From assembly GCA_023393235.1 (NCBI GenBank), contig JAEWMH010000013.1, forward strand, positions 1 to 56,254: 56,254 nt of DNA, read 5' to 3'. A program made the position numbers and the translations under genes. Source of the DNA: Bacillota bacterium. Lineage in GTDB: Bacteria; Bacillota; Bacilli; Paenibacillales; NBRC-103111. The notes beneath the pieces are model-generated. The model was not told where the DNA came from and ran no database searches. It saw only the letters and a list, made by a program, of their open reading frames with translations. Positions 43,201 through 51,034 of the stretch are shown here, piece after piece (the first letter of the stretch is position 1; each line of letters opens with the position of its first letter).

Positions 43201-46200
43201 TATCGGCGGTTTTGACCAATGTGATCGTGGGCTGGGTGACAGGGGTCTGGGTAATATTGGACAAGGAAGAAGCGGAGAATACTCCGGATGTAAAGCTGAC
43301 AGAGGCCTGGTTGGATAATATGGCCGGAACCGGCATAGAAATGATCACCTCGAAGGTCACGGTTGCAGCGGCGCCTGCGGCCACTGTGCCGATTGGGATG
43401 CCGGTCGCGGGAGAGGCGGACGGCACCGGGGCACCGTTAACCGTTACGCTTCCGGGAACAAAGGTGGAGCCTGGCGGGACGATGTCGCTAAGGATTGCAT
43501 TGTTGATGGGGGAGAGGCCGTTGTTGGTCACAACCGAGGTATACGTCAGAATGTCGCCGTTGACTGCATCGATTGCGTTGACACTCTTTACTACCGAAAC
43601 ATTAGGAGCAGAGACACGCACCGCAGTGGTGTTGGAGGTGCTGGAGCCAGACAGGCTTCTGCCGTCTGGCAACGTATATGTGAACGGGCCTGCTGCTGTA
43701 TTGTTCAGCGTCTGGTTGGGGGGGATAGAGAGAATGGCTACCGAGAAGCTGACAATATACGTTTCCCCGGCGGCCACGGTGTCCAGGGGAATGCCCGTAC
43801 CCGGGCTTACGCCGGGATTGGGGAAGCCGTTAATAATGACGCTGTTGGGAACAAATTGCGTTTCGGGAGCAAGGGCGTCAAACAGGGTGACCTGCGCCGG
43901 GTAGTTACCGCTGTTATTTACCGTTAACGTGTACGAGAAGGTGTCCCCTACCGTAGCGTTGGTGGTGCTGGAGGACTTGGCGACGGTGATGACGGGAAGA
44001 TAAGCCAACGTATTGACCAATGGAGACGAAGAGGTTCCCGTGAAGGCACCTGAGGTAAAACTGACATTGGCCCGGTTGCTTAAAAAAGCCGGATTGGCAT
44101 CGGGTATGGAAGCCACCCGAACGGAAAAAACCACGGTAGTGGTTGCTCCCGGCGCGATGGGGGCCAAGGACATGCCGGTTGTGGGATCAGCAGCAGGAGC
44201 GACCACCCCGTTGACCGTTACCGAGCCTGGGATAAAAACGGTGCCGGCAGGAATGGCATCGGAGAAAATCACGTTGGTTACAGTCTGGGCACCGTTGTTG
44301 GTGATGACAGTGGTATAGACAATAACATCATTCAAGGTGACAGTGGTAAAATTGGCGCTTTTGGCGACCGTTACATTGGGAGCCGTGGCCGGTATATCCA
44401 CAATATTGGAAACCACCGGCGTCCCGGTTATGCCCCGCCCGCTGGGCAGCGTATACGAGAAGGCAGCCGTAGCCTGATTAACCACACGCGGCGGGGCGGG
44501 AAGGGTCTGCAGCAGGTATGAGAAGGCAACACGTACAGCACTGCCCGGAGCAACCGAACCTACCGGAATTCCGGTGACAGGAGAGGCTCCCGGAACTGGA
44601 ATGGAGTTTACCGTCACACTTCCCGGTACGAACACGGTACCAGCCGGTGTATTATCCGTTAAGGTGACCTGGGCGGCATAGTTGCCCGTATTCTGCACAA
44701 TGACCGTATAGACCAGCGTGTCTCCCACAGTGGCTACGGACTGGTTGACGGATTTGATGAGATTCAGAACCGGCTGAAAAATGGGAATGGTGACGGTATT
44801 GGTTAGTGTCAGCCCCTGGAACGCTCCGGAGCTATAAGCCACGGATGCCCGGTTGACGAATTGGGCCGGATTAGGCAGGGTTGTGGAGGTAAACTGGAAG
44901 GTAACGGTAGTGCTGGTTCCCGGTGCAAGGGTGCCGATAGGGATACCGCTGGCGGGATTACCTGAGGGCTGGGGTGTCCCGTTTACGGTTACTGAACCCG
45001 GAACAAATACCCCTCCGCTGGGCCCGGGATCAGTCACAATCACATTGGTAACGGCGGAGATGCCATTGTTGGTAACAACGGTGGTGTAGGTAATGGGCTC
45101 CCCCACGGTGGCATCGGTGAAATTGGCGCTTTTGACAGCCGTTACATTGGGCAGCGCCACTGGAATCGTGACGGTGTTGGATACAGCCGAACCGGATGAG
45201 GTTCTGCCGTCCGGCACTGTAAACGTATAGGCAGCTGAAGCCTGATTGTGCAGCTGCGGCGGAGATGGCAGACTTTGCACAAGCACCTGGAAGGTGACGA
45301 TTGCGGATGAGGATGGTGCAATGGAGCCAACAGATACGCCGGTTGCGATGTTGGCTCCCGGGACGGTCACTCCGTTAACCGTCACACTGTTAGGGACAAA
45401 GGTGGTGCCGGCGGGAATCGGGTCTGAGACCGTAATGGTGGAGGCGATATTCCCGGAGTTGCTGACTTGGATGGTATAGGTAACGGTACTGCCTACTGTG
45501 GCATTGGTGGTATTGGCGGTTTTGGCAAGCACTAGGATAGGCGAATATACGGGGATCGCTACAGAATTGGAAGGAATGACGGCAGAGGTTACCGGTCCCC
45601 CCGGGATGCTTTGGAAGTTGAAGGAGACATTTGCGGTATTCACGGTCTGCTGGTTCTGGGGAGAGGAGGTAATCTGGACACTGTATGCCACAGTGAAGGA
45701 AGCGGACGGCGCCAGTGTGCCCAAGGAGACACCGCTGGAGATGACCGCGTTGGGCCGGGGAACCCCTCCAACCGTAACGCTGCCGGACACAAAGGTGCCT
45801 CCTGCCGGAATGGCATCGGTAATGACAACATCCGTGGCATTGGCAGTGCCGGTATTGGTTATGGTTACCGTGTACCGGATCGTATCGCCTAACAAGGCGC
45901 CGGTCACATTGGCGCTTTTGGTTACATTCACGCGGGGGGCATTGATGTCGATCTGGATGGCGTTGGCATTAAGCACATAAGCGTCGCCCGAAGTAGTAAG
46001 GCGGAGAACGGCGGTGGTCTGGTTGTTGACCAGTGTGGAGGAAACATCCACATTGGTAATATCCCAGCCCTGTCTGCCCCCCACAATATTGGTGCCCGGC
46101 GCACCATTGGTCTGGTTGCGGGTGCCGAAGGTCCCGGTGGTATCCAATTGCCCCAGACTGTTATTTATCTGCGATGCAAAGAAGTTGGCGGCAAAGTTGT

Positions 46201-46969
46201 TGGGTCCCGACAGGGCCACCAGCGAGCCCGTAGTGGGTCCGAACAGCGCCTGGTCTCCTGTCCGGTTGGCGTCTCCCTCCTGGGCGCTGAACAATGCTCT
46301 TGCCCCGACCGTACCCGAGGTTGGAGTGGAGAAGCCCGTGATAGTAGTGGTTACCGGTGAGGAGTTGGCCTGAACCAGCACAGCTCCGGCCCGTAGAGAC
46401 ATGTTCCGGAAGGGCAACCCTGGATTGGAATAAATGACGCCCAAGGTCCAGCCTGCGTTGTTGGCGGTAGGGTCGTTGCTAGTGATGGTGCCCACTACCC
46501 GCCCGGTGGTATAGGTGCCTGAGCTCCCCTGGGCAACCAGTGTGGTCACATTGGCGGTTCTTACATACCCCAATGCGCCGTTGCCCAGGTCAAACTGGTT
46601 GTATGTAGCTGTATCCGGCGTCACATCGAAGGTTCCGGCGGGAGTGGTGAAGGAGACCGGGTTATTGATGGCGGAGACCAGATTGACGTTTCCAACGGAA
46701 TACGTCCCGCCCCAAATCAGCTCCGCATATAGCACCGTGCTCCCCGCCGGCATACTCAGAACAGCGGAGGAACTGTTGAGCAGGTACTGGTCGGTAGTTC
46801 CAAAGGGATAGGTGCCATAACGCAATCCTGTATTGGTTGTGACGAAGGCTCCAATGCTGTCCAGCGTTCCGGGCACTCCGGAGGTGTCGGAACGGCTCAG
46901 ACCCAGCGTATTGCCGGTGAAGGCAATCGCGCCGGTAGCATTGACGGTGGAACGAACGATGAGTGGAAT
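40256..46969 (-). CDS. Large DUF11 repeat surface protein, main part
   Basis: About 2237 residues from the proposed start. An N-terminal domain of about 350 residues (AIAFTGNTLGLS, VLYAELIWGGTY, GWDITNVDVSS) is followed by 15 DUF11 repeats of about 125-135 residues, each with a VxKS/T...VGDTxxYTxxVxNxG start and a PAGTxFVPGSVxVNG middle. From repeat 2, repeats with N(T/S)GN alternate strictly with NNGI-like ones. The last repeat stops early at a frameshift and continues in the 38943-40259 frame. There is no classic signal peptide. The likely start is ATT at 46969, with ggaggtga at the right distance; ATGs at 46984, 46999 and 47014 have no ribosome site. A structural surface protein, perhaps of spores, is likely; function unknown. 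Confidence 0.75.
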   Translation of the reverse strand: MPLIVRSTVNATGAIAFTGNTLGLSRSDTSGVPGTLDSIGAFVTTNTGLRYGTYPFGTTDQYLLNSSSAVLSMPAGSTVLYAELIWGGTYSVGNVNLVSAINNPVSFTTPAGTFDVTPDTATYNQFDLGNGALGYVRTANVTTLVAQGSSGTYTTGRVVGTITSNDPTANNAGWTLGVIYSNPGLPFRNMSLRAGAVLVQANSSPVTTTITGFSTPTSGTVGARALFSAQEGDANRTGDQALFGPTTGSLVALSGPNNFAANFFASQINNSLGQLDTTGTFGTRNQTNGAPGTNIVGGRQGWDITNVDVSSTLVNNQTTAVLRLTTSGDAYVLNANAIQIDINAPRVNVTKSANVTGALLGDTIRYTVTITNTGTANATDVVITDAIPAGGTFVSGSVTVGGVPRPNAVISSGVSLGTLAPSASFTVAYSVQITSSPQNQQTVNTANVSFNFQSIPGGPVTSAVIPSNSVAIPVYSPILVLAKTANTTNATVGSTVTYTIQVSNSGNIASTITVSDPIPAGTTFVPNSVTVNGVTVPGANIATGVSVGSIAPSSSAIVTFQVLVQSLPSPPQLHNQASAAYTFTVPDGRTSSGSAVSNTVTIPVALPNVTAVKSANFTDATVGEPITYTTVVTNNGISAVTNVIVTDPGPSGGVFVPGSVTVNGTPQPSGNPASGIPIGTLAPGTSTTVTFQFTSTTLPNPAQFVNRASVAYSSGAFQGLTLTNTVTIPIFQPVLNLIKSVNQSVATVGDTLVYTVIVQNTGNYAAQVTLTDNTPAGTVFVPGSVTVNSIPVPGASPVTGIPVGSVAPGSAVRVAFSYLLQTLPAPPRVVNQATAAFSYTLPSGRGITGTPVVSNIVDIPATAPNVTVAKSANFTTVTLNDVIVYTTVITNNGAQTVTNVIFSDAIPAGTVFIPGSVTVNGVVAPAADPTTGMSLAPIAPGATTTVVFSVRVASIPDANPAFLSNRANVSFTSGAFTGTSSSPLVNTLAYLPVITVAKSSSTTNATVGDTFSYTLTVNNSGNYPAQVTLFDALAPETQFVPNSVIINGFPNPGVSPGTGIPLDTVAAGETYIVSFSVAILSIPPNQTLNNTAAGPFTYTLPDGRSLSGSSTSNTTAVRVSAPNVSVVKSVNAIDAVNGDILTYTSVVTNNGLSPINNAILSDIVPPGSTFVPGSVTVNGAPVPSASPATGIPIGTVAAGAAATVTFEVIISMPVPAILSNQASVSFTSGVFSASSLSNITQTPVTQPTITLVKTADTALATVGDTVVYSVAVSNTGNVAAQLTLTDIIPAGTTFIPNTVFVGGSSVPGADPGAGIAVGTVAPGATIIVLFSVLVTSLPPTQQLSNQASAAFTFVPPDGRTLTGSAVSNVQTVPVTEPSVAIVKSTTTTTTTVGDTIPYTVVVTNNGIVAITNAVVTDPLPAGTSFVPGSVFVNGVLVPAAFPPAGIPVGTIAPGASTTVTFSLLVNSLPSPAAVTNQASVSFTSGAFTGTNFSNTLSVPVFQPILSAVKTPGVTNATVGDTLSYTIAVTNTGNFGAAAVVTDNIPSGTSFVPNSVIIDGVPAAGVSPATGIPIAIVNPGQTVQVTFSVIIDFLPTPQQLNNQATVAFTYTLPDGRVFTGSIVSNTATVSVTAPNVTVVKSTPSTVAALNDVIAYTISVTNNGITAISNAVLTDPIPAGAAFVPGSVTINGVPQPSATPVAGIILGTIAPGATVLVGFSITVTSLLNPAVITNQASVSFTSGSFSATSFSNIVSIPVFQPVLSVAKSSSSTNATVGDTIVYTSVITNTGNFGAAVILTDPIPAGTTFVPNSVIVNGNSLAGADPATGINAGIVVPGVSVTVTFSVIITSLPPTQQLVNQSTANFTFTLPDGRTLTGAVPSNTSTTTVSSPTVTLAKSTTFTAVSVGDVVPYTIIITNGGIANVNDVVLVDPIPQGSAFVPGSVVVDGVARPTANPAGGISIGTITPGASVTVTFNVTVTSLPTSQFLTNTASASFTSGAFSGVSFSNTVSTPAFVPILSVVKGSNVTVATVGDTIVYFVNLTNTGNVAALATLTDPVPAGGEFVPNSVVVNGVPVPGVDPTAGIPVGTIPPGGTATVTLTLQVEIDTLPPSQQLVNSVTANYTYLLPDGRTLPGSSTSNTVVIPVSSPNVTAVKSTAAIDAVSGDIITYTIAVTNNGISPVNNVVLVDPAPAGTSFVPGSVTVDGTPVPAANPAAGVQLGSIAAGATVIVTFQVLVLS

Positions 46970-47088
46970 GATATTCACCTCCATGTGAAAAAAGTTCCGC
47001 ATGGGCAGGCACACAGAGGCGCGCCCGTATCAATATATGGCAGAGTTGTTTTCTTTTTGTTTGTCCTTTAGAACCTTATTGGGAAAAA

Positions 47089-47874
47089 TTAGTGATGGAT
47101 TCGAGAACGTTTTTTGCGGCCGCGGTGGAGGTGCGGCTTCTTTTTGCGGAAGCGGGCGGGCGTGGAGGAGGTGCCGGCTGTTGGGGCTATAACATGTTCT
47201 GCGTCCCCGGAGGTTTGGGGCGGGGCCGTTTCATCTCCATCGGACCAGCTTTCCCTTTCCAAGCGCAAGCGGGAGGCGCACACCGGTTCCGGGAAGGATT
47301 GCCGGGCCAGCATCTCCAGCTCCTCCGTGGCAACAGGCTCCTTAACGGCTACCAGATGATACATGATTTCATCCACCAGATTGACCTGCAGGGATAGGAG
47401 CATTTCCAGCTCCTCTTGATCGTAGAAAGGGGGGCGGAAGCTCTCGGCATAGAACAGCTCCATACGCAGCAGGCGGAAATCAAACGGAATGTCCACCCCT
47501 TCTCCGTAATCGGCAACGGGTGGCGATACAGGGCAGTGGGGAGGCTGAAAAAAATCGCCGGTCCAATACCTGGGGGTCCGTTCGTCAAAACGGTGTTTGA
47601 GCAGCGGGTTGGAGATGTGACGGAAGCTATGGGCATAAGGAGCAAGAATACAGACAATGCCGCGATGGATCAGCACCCGGTGGATTTCCGACATGAAGCT
47701 CTGCCAATCATCCACATGGGCAAAGCGGCAAACCATCACCCATTCCGCCGAGTTATCCGGAAGCGGTATCCCCTTGTTCAGATCCCATACCAGGTCAACC
47801 CCTTCCAGCTGCTTCTTGTCTATCCCGTAAAACCCCTCATGCTTGCTGCTGCCGCAGCCCAGATCAAGCTTCAT
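47089..47874 (-). CDS. Class I SAM-dependent methyltransferase
   Basis: A 261-residue protein. The N-terminus begins directly with SAM motif I, LDLGCGSSKHEGF, followed by GVDLVWDLN and PDNSAEWVMVCRFAHVDD in the Methyltransf_11 pattern; the Rossmann part covers about residues 1-130. A long middle region is of no known family. The last 60 residues are Pro/Ser/Thr-rich and end in a very basic tail (FRKKKPHLHRGRKKRSRIHH). The substrate may be a small molecule, sugar or protein; the tail could bind nucleic acid or an acidic polymer. The DUF11 gene follows in the same direction after about 120 bases, so the two may work together. An aaggagcg site lies 8 bases before the ATG. Confidence 0.75.
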   Translation of the reverse strand: MKLDLGCGSSKHEGFYGIDKKQLEGVDLVWDLNKGIPLPDNSAEWVMVCRFAHVDDWQSFMSEIHRVLIHRGIVCILAPYAHSFRHISNPLLKHRFDERTPRYWTGDFFQPPHCPVSPPVADYGEGVDIPFDFRLLRMELFYAESFRPPFYDQEELEMLLSLQVNLVDEIMYHLVAVKEPVATEELEMLARQSFPEPVCASRLRLERESWSDGDETAPPQTSGDAEHVIAPTAGTSSTPARFRKKKPHLHRGRKKRSRIHH

Positions 47875-48021
47875 CCGAATCGCTCCTTGCGTCAGGCGGA
47901 TATCATGTGGCGTTTACTATATGCAATGCGGAAGGCGTAAAATTCATGCGTACCCTCTGACTCATTCTCCAAATTGGCAACAAAAGCTGAAAGCATGTAC
48001 CTCCCTTTCGGAAACTTATGG

Positions 48022-48052
48022 TATAATGCACGTGTTACCGATAACGCTTACG
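48022..48052 (+). promoter_or_regulatory. Promoter -10 box with overlapping cre-like operator before the SGNH hydrolase gene
   Basis: tataat at 48022-48027 has a weak -35 side. Directly downstream, cgataacgcttacg at 48039-48052 fits 12 of 14 positions of the TGWNANCGNTNWCA cre pattern. A CcpA or LacI-type repressor bound here would block early transcription. Confidence 0.5.
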
Positions 48053-48103
48053 ACACCGCCTTTGATTCATCCATCTCATCTCATGAAAAAGGGGAGCAAG
48101 GAA

Positions 48104-48760
48104 ATGCGTTTTGAACAAACTGTCGATGTTTTGTTTCAGGGAGATTCCATTACCGACACCGGCCGTAACCGGGCAGATGCGTACAGCCTGGGACATGGAT
48201 ATTCCGCCCGTGTGGCGGGCAAGCTGGGGGTTGAGCTGGCTGAATCCGCTCCTGTTTTCCTGAACCGGGGAGTCAGCGGAAACCGGGTTTCCGATTTGTA
48301 TGCCCGTTGGAACGAGGACGCCATCTATCTGTATCCGGAGCGCTTGAGTATTCTGATCGGCGTGAATGATGCATGGCGGATTGTGAACGGACTTCCGGAG
48401 GGCGCCGGAGACCGCTTCGAAAGCTCGTACCGCCATTTGCTGGAGATTACCAAGGCTTATTTGCCCGAAACCGGACTTATTCTGATGGAGCCGTTTATTC
48501 TGAATTGCGGCGCCACCCAGGAGCGTTGGGAGGAGTGGAAGAGTCTGGTGGGTACATACCAGGCAGTGGTTCGGCAGCTGGCGGAGGAATCGGGCGCTGT
48601 GTTCGTTCCGCTGCAGCAGGCTTTTGATGAGGCCTCCAAACGGGCGGCAGCCTCCTTCTGGACCGCAGACGGCGTCCATCCTACCGCGGCCGGCCATGAG
48701 CTGATCGCCAGCGTTTGGATCGAGACAGTCCAGAATAGTCCGTTGGCGCTTCGTCCATAA
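48104..48760 (+). CDS. SGNH/GDSL-family hydrolase, probable carbohydrate deacetylase
   Basis: A 218-residue cytosolic esterase. The four SGNH blocks are present: FQGDSITD with nucleophile S15, NRGVSGNR, GVND, and DGVHPTAAGH with the Asp/His pair. This type commonly removes acetyl groups from xylan, pectin or oligosaccharides. No signal peptide is seen, so it would act on imported sugars. The ATG at 48104 follows gcaaggaaa; the longer in-frame extension has no ribosome site and crosses the promoter. It is a single gene, convergent with the GH31 gene, and probably under carbon control through the cre-like site. Confidence 0.88.
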   Translation: MRFEQTVDVLFQGDSITDTGRNRADAYSLGHGYSARVAGKLGVELAESAPVFLNRGVSGNRVSDLYARWNEDAIYLYPERLSILIGVNDAWRIVNGLPEGAGDRFESSYRHLLEITKAYLPETGLILMEPFILNCGATQERWEEWKSLVGTYQAVVRQLAEESGAVFVPLQQAFDEASKRAAASFWTADGVHPTAAGHELIASVWIETVQNSPLALRP

Positions 48761-48767
48761 ATATAGA

Positions 48768-48808
48768 AACCCCCGGAGCTCCGCTATCATGCGGCGGTTC
48801 CGGGGGTT
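48768..48808. terminator. Hairpin between convergent SGNH and GH31 genes
   Basis: aacccccgga pairs perfectly with tccgggggtt, and the inside (gctccgc...gcggcg) can extend the stem. T runs on either side are short, so efficiency is uncertain. Confidence 0.7.
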
Positions 48809-48822
48809 CGTGTGTTATGACA

Positions 48823-50910
48823 CTATTCCTGCGCGGACTGCTGGTTTCCGGCGGCAGTGAATTGGTAACGGCAGCCTGTAAAATTACCGGTGCGGTCCAC
48901 ATGGACCCTGTTTTCCTGGTCCACTTCTACCTTGAGCCAATTATGCCGTCCCTCCCGGTATGCATACGAAATGCCGTCATCTTCATATAAGAAGCATTCC
49001 CGGGCATGGCTGCCGAAGGCATGCAGCTCTACCTGGAACACGGCATCATCTCCCACAAACGGAAGAGGTTTGGCCAACGGCAATAAGGTGCCGTCCTTCA
49101 CGAATACGGGAATTTGCTCCAATCCCGGTGCGAGTGTGTAGGTTTGGCCCCCTTCGTAGGTCCGGCGGGTCCAGAAGCAATGCCAGATCCCTTCCGGCAG
49201 ATAAACCTGGCGTTCCGAAGTGCCAGTTACAATGGGAGCTACCAGCAGGGAATCTCCCATCATATATGCATCGTCAATGCCATAGGTGAGGGGATCTTCA
49301 GGGTAATCCATGACCAAGGCGCGGAATGGCGGCAGCCCTGCTTCACTATAGCGGGCATAAGCCGTATACAGATAGGGGATCAGTGACATCCGGACCTGGA
49401 ACAGGGTGCGGCACAGACTGCGGATTTCCTCATAATTATGAAGGAACTCCCCGGCCACATTTTTATCACGGTCCACCTGCATCCAAGGCGGGTTGGGAAT
49501 CCGCCAGCAGTTCAGCAGAGCCATAGGCGAGAACACGGCGGTTTGAATCCTGCGGACCAGATCCTCCGGGGATTCCGCCTGGCGGACCTCGGGGGACCAT
49601 AACAGTCCGGAGAAGCCGCAGTTGACCACTCCCCGGATGAAAACCTTATGGTTATAGAGATCACTGTACAGCACAAAAGGCAGCGGTGCCGCCATGGCAC
49701 CTGAGGCTCTCACCTGGGAGAGGGTCCGTTTTCCCGCTTCTTCGAAGGGGGCCATTATGGTCTGCTGGTAAAGGGTGCCCAGTTGGTTATGCATCTGCTC
49801 ACCGTCCATGCCGGAGGGGAAGGCCGCTATGTCCGGGAAGGACCAATTGGAATGCACATAGTCGGAGCTGTCGCACTCATCCAGCTTGAAACCGGCAATC
49901 CCTTTGTCCACGAAGGCTTCCTTGTGGTGTCCGGCAAATACGGCGGAGGCCTTCTCTATGGACAAATCAGGCACCAAACCTTCCCAGACCTCGTAATCCC
50001 CGGAATGGGGCTTCAGGTTTTCGTACATGGGAGAAGAGGGATGCACGAAAAGATGCTCCCACAGGTTCACGCGGTAGTCCATACCGTACAGCTCCTGAAG
50101 CATCGCTTCATGGTCCGGGAATCGGCCTTCGTCCCAGATGAAGGAGCAGGAATAGGCCTTGGTCTGCCAGCCCGGCTCAAAGCCGAACACATCCACCGGC
50201 ATCCCGTCCTCGCGGAAGGTGCGGGCCAGCCGCATTACATCCTCCTTCTTGGCAGCGCTGTAGGCGCGGTACCACATGCCCAAGCCCCACATCGGCGGGA
50301 GGGCGCCTCCTCCTGAGAACAGATTGTAGCGCTGCACTGCCTCCAGGAGTCCCGGACCTTCGAAGAAATACACCTCAATTCCCTGTGCGGAGGGAATATC
50401 CACCGTCACCGTTCGGTTGCCCTCGGATACCTGGTAGCCGTACAGCTCAATTTCGGAGGTACCGATGGCCTTCTGCTCCAGCTTCTTGTGCTCGGATTCT
50501 CCCTTGCGGAGATTGGTTCCGCAATAAAAGGCGGCATACCGGTTGGTATCCACCAGCACCCCGTAGCCTTTGGTGGAGACATAGAAGGGAACGGGGGCAT
50601 GGCTGTCTCCGGTGTCGGCTACAGGATCGCTGTTTACACGGATCACCTTTTTGCGGCCGGTATGGTCCACCGCATGGAGCTGCAGGCCGAAGCCATAAAT
50701 ATGCTCGTCTCCGCCAAGAGGCAGCTCGATGAGGATTCCTCTGGGTGTTGCCCGAATGGAAACCTCCTCCTCCGTAAACGGCGGTTTGCCCGGACAAGCC
50801 AGTTTCTGAAGGGCCTCTTCCTTGGCGGGAGCGCTGCGGTACCGGACAGGCGTATGCGGCTCAGGTTCGCCAAAGCTTATTTTCCAAATGCCGTTTGCTA
50901 CTTTTTGCAT
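48823..50910 (-). CDS. GH31 family alpha-glycosidase (alpha-xylosidase or alpha-glucosidase type)
   Basis: A 695-residue cytosolic enzyme. An N-terminal beta-sandwich (about 1-190) precedes the TIM barrel, which carries the nucleophile D344 in GFKLDECD and the substrate-shaping GFEPGWQT and FPDHEAMLQELYGMDYRVNLWEH segments; beta domains close the C-terminus. GH31 enzymes retain configuration and release alpha-linked xylose, glucose or related sugars. The context (GH43, GH51, SGNH esterase) makes alpha-xylose from xyloglucan-like side chains possible but not proven. A gaggtgt site is next to the ATG. The gene is divergent from the AraC-type regulator gene, its likely controller; a tataat box on this strand lies at 50957-50962. 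Confidence 0.9.
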   Translation of the reverse strand: MQKVANGIWKISFGEPEPHTPVRYRSAPAKEEALQKLACPGKPPFTEEEVSIRATPRGILIELPLGGDEHIYGFGLQLHAVDHTGRKKVIRVNSDPVADTGDSHAPVPFYVSTKGYGVLVDTNRYAAFYCGTNLRKGESEHKKLEQKAIGTSEIELYGYQVSEGNRTVTVDIPSAQGIEVYFFEGPGLLEAVQRYNLFSGGGALPPMWGLGMWYRAYSAAKKEDVMRLARTFREDGMPVDVFGFEPGWQTKAYSCSFIWDEGRFPDHEAMLQELYGMDYRVNLWEHLFVHPSSPMYENLKPHSGDYEVWEGLVPDLSIEKASAVFAGHHKEAFVDKGIAGFKLDECDSSDYVHSNWSFPDIAAFPSGMDGEQMHNQLGTLYQQTIMAPFEEAGKRTLSQVRASGAMAAPLPFVLYSDLYNHKVFIRGVVNCGFSGLLWSPEVRQAESPEDLVRRIQTAVFSPMALLNCWRIPNPPWMQVDRDKNVAGEFLHNYEEIRSLCRTLFQVRMSLIPYLYTAYARYSEAGLPPFRALVMDYPEDPLTYGIDDAYMMGDSLLVAPIVTGTSERQVYLPEGIWHCFWTRRTYEGGQTYTLAPGLEQIPVFVKDGTLLPLAKPLPFVGDDAVFQVELHAFGSHARECFLYEDDGISYAYREGRHNWLKVEVDQENRVHVDRTGNFTGCRYQFTAAGNQQSAQE

Positions 50911-50956
50911 ATGGACACCTCATGTATTGAATAGTAGAATAACCGGATTTATCCCG

Positions 50957-50995
50957 ATTATAGCATTGCCGTACTGGCGAAAATTATGGCATACT
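50957..50995. promoter_or_regulatory. Divergent promoter region between GH31 and AraC-type regulator genes
   Basis: On the right-going strand ttgccg (50966-50971) and catact (50990-50995) are 18 bases apart. On the left-going strand tataat (complement of 50957-50962) serves the GH31 gene with a weak -35 box. The two promoters overlap, so one bound regulator could affect both. Confidence 0.45.
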
Positions 50996-51034
50996 ATGAG
51001 GAAATATCACTATTCTATCTATCTGGGGTACCTG

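Noticed and set aside
39513..46373. Several plus-strand frames of 100-380 codons opposite the DUF11 repeats
   Set aside because: They arise from the repetitive Thr/Val/Pro-rich codons of the DUF11 gene read backwards and share no sequence with known proteins.
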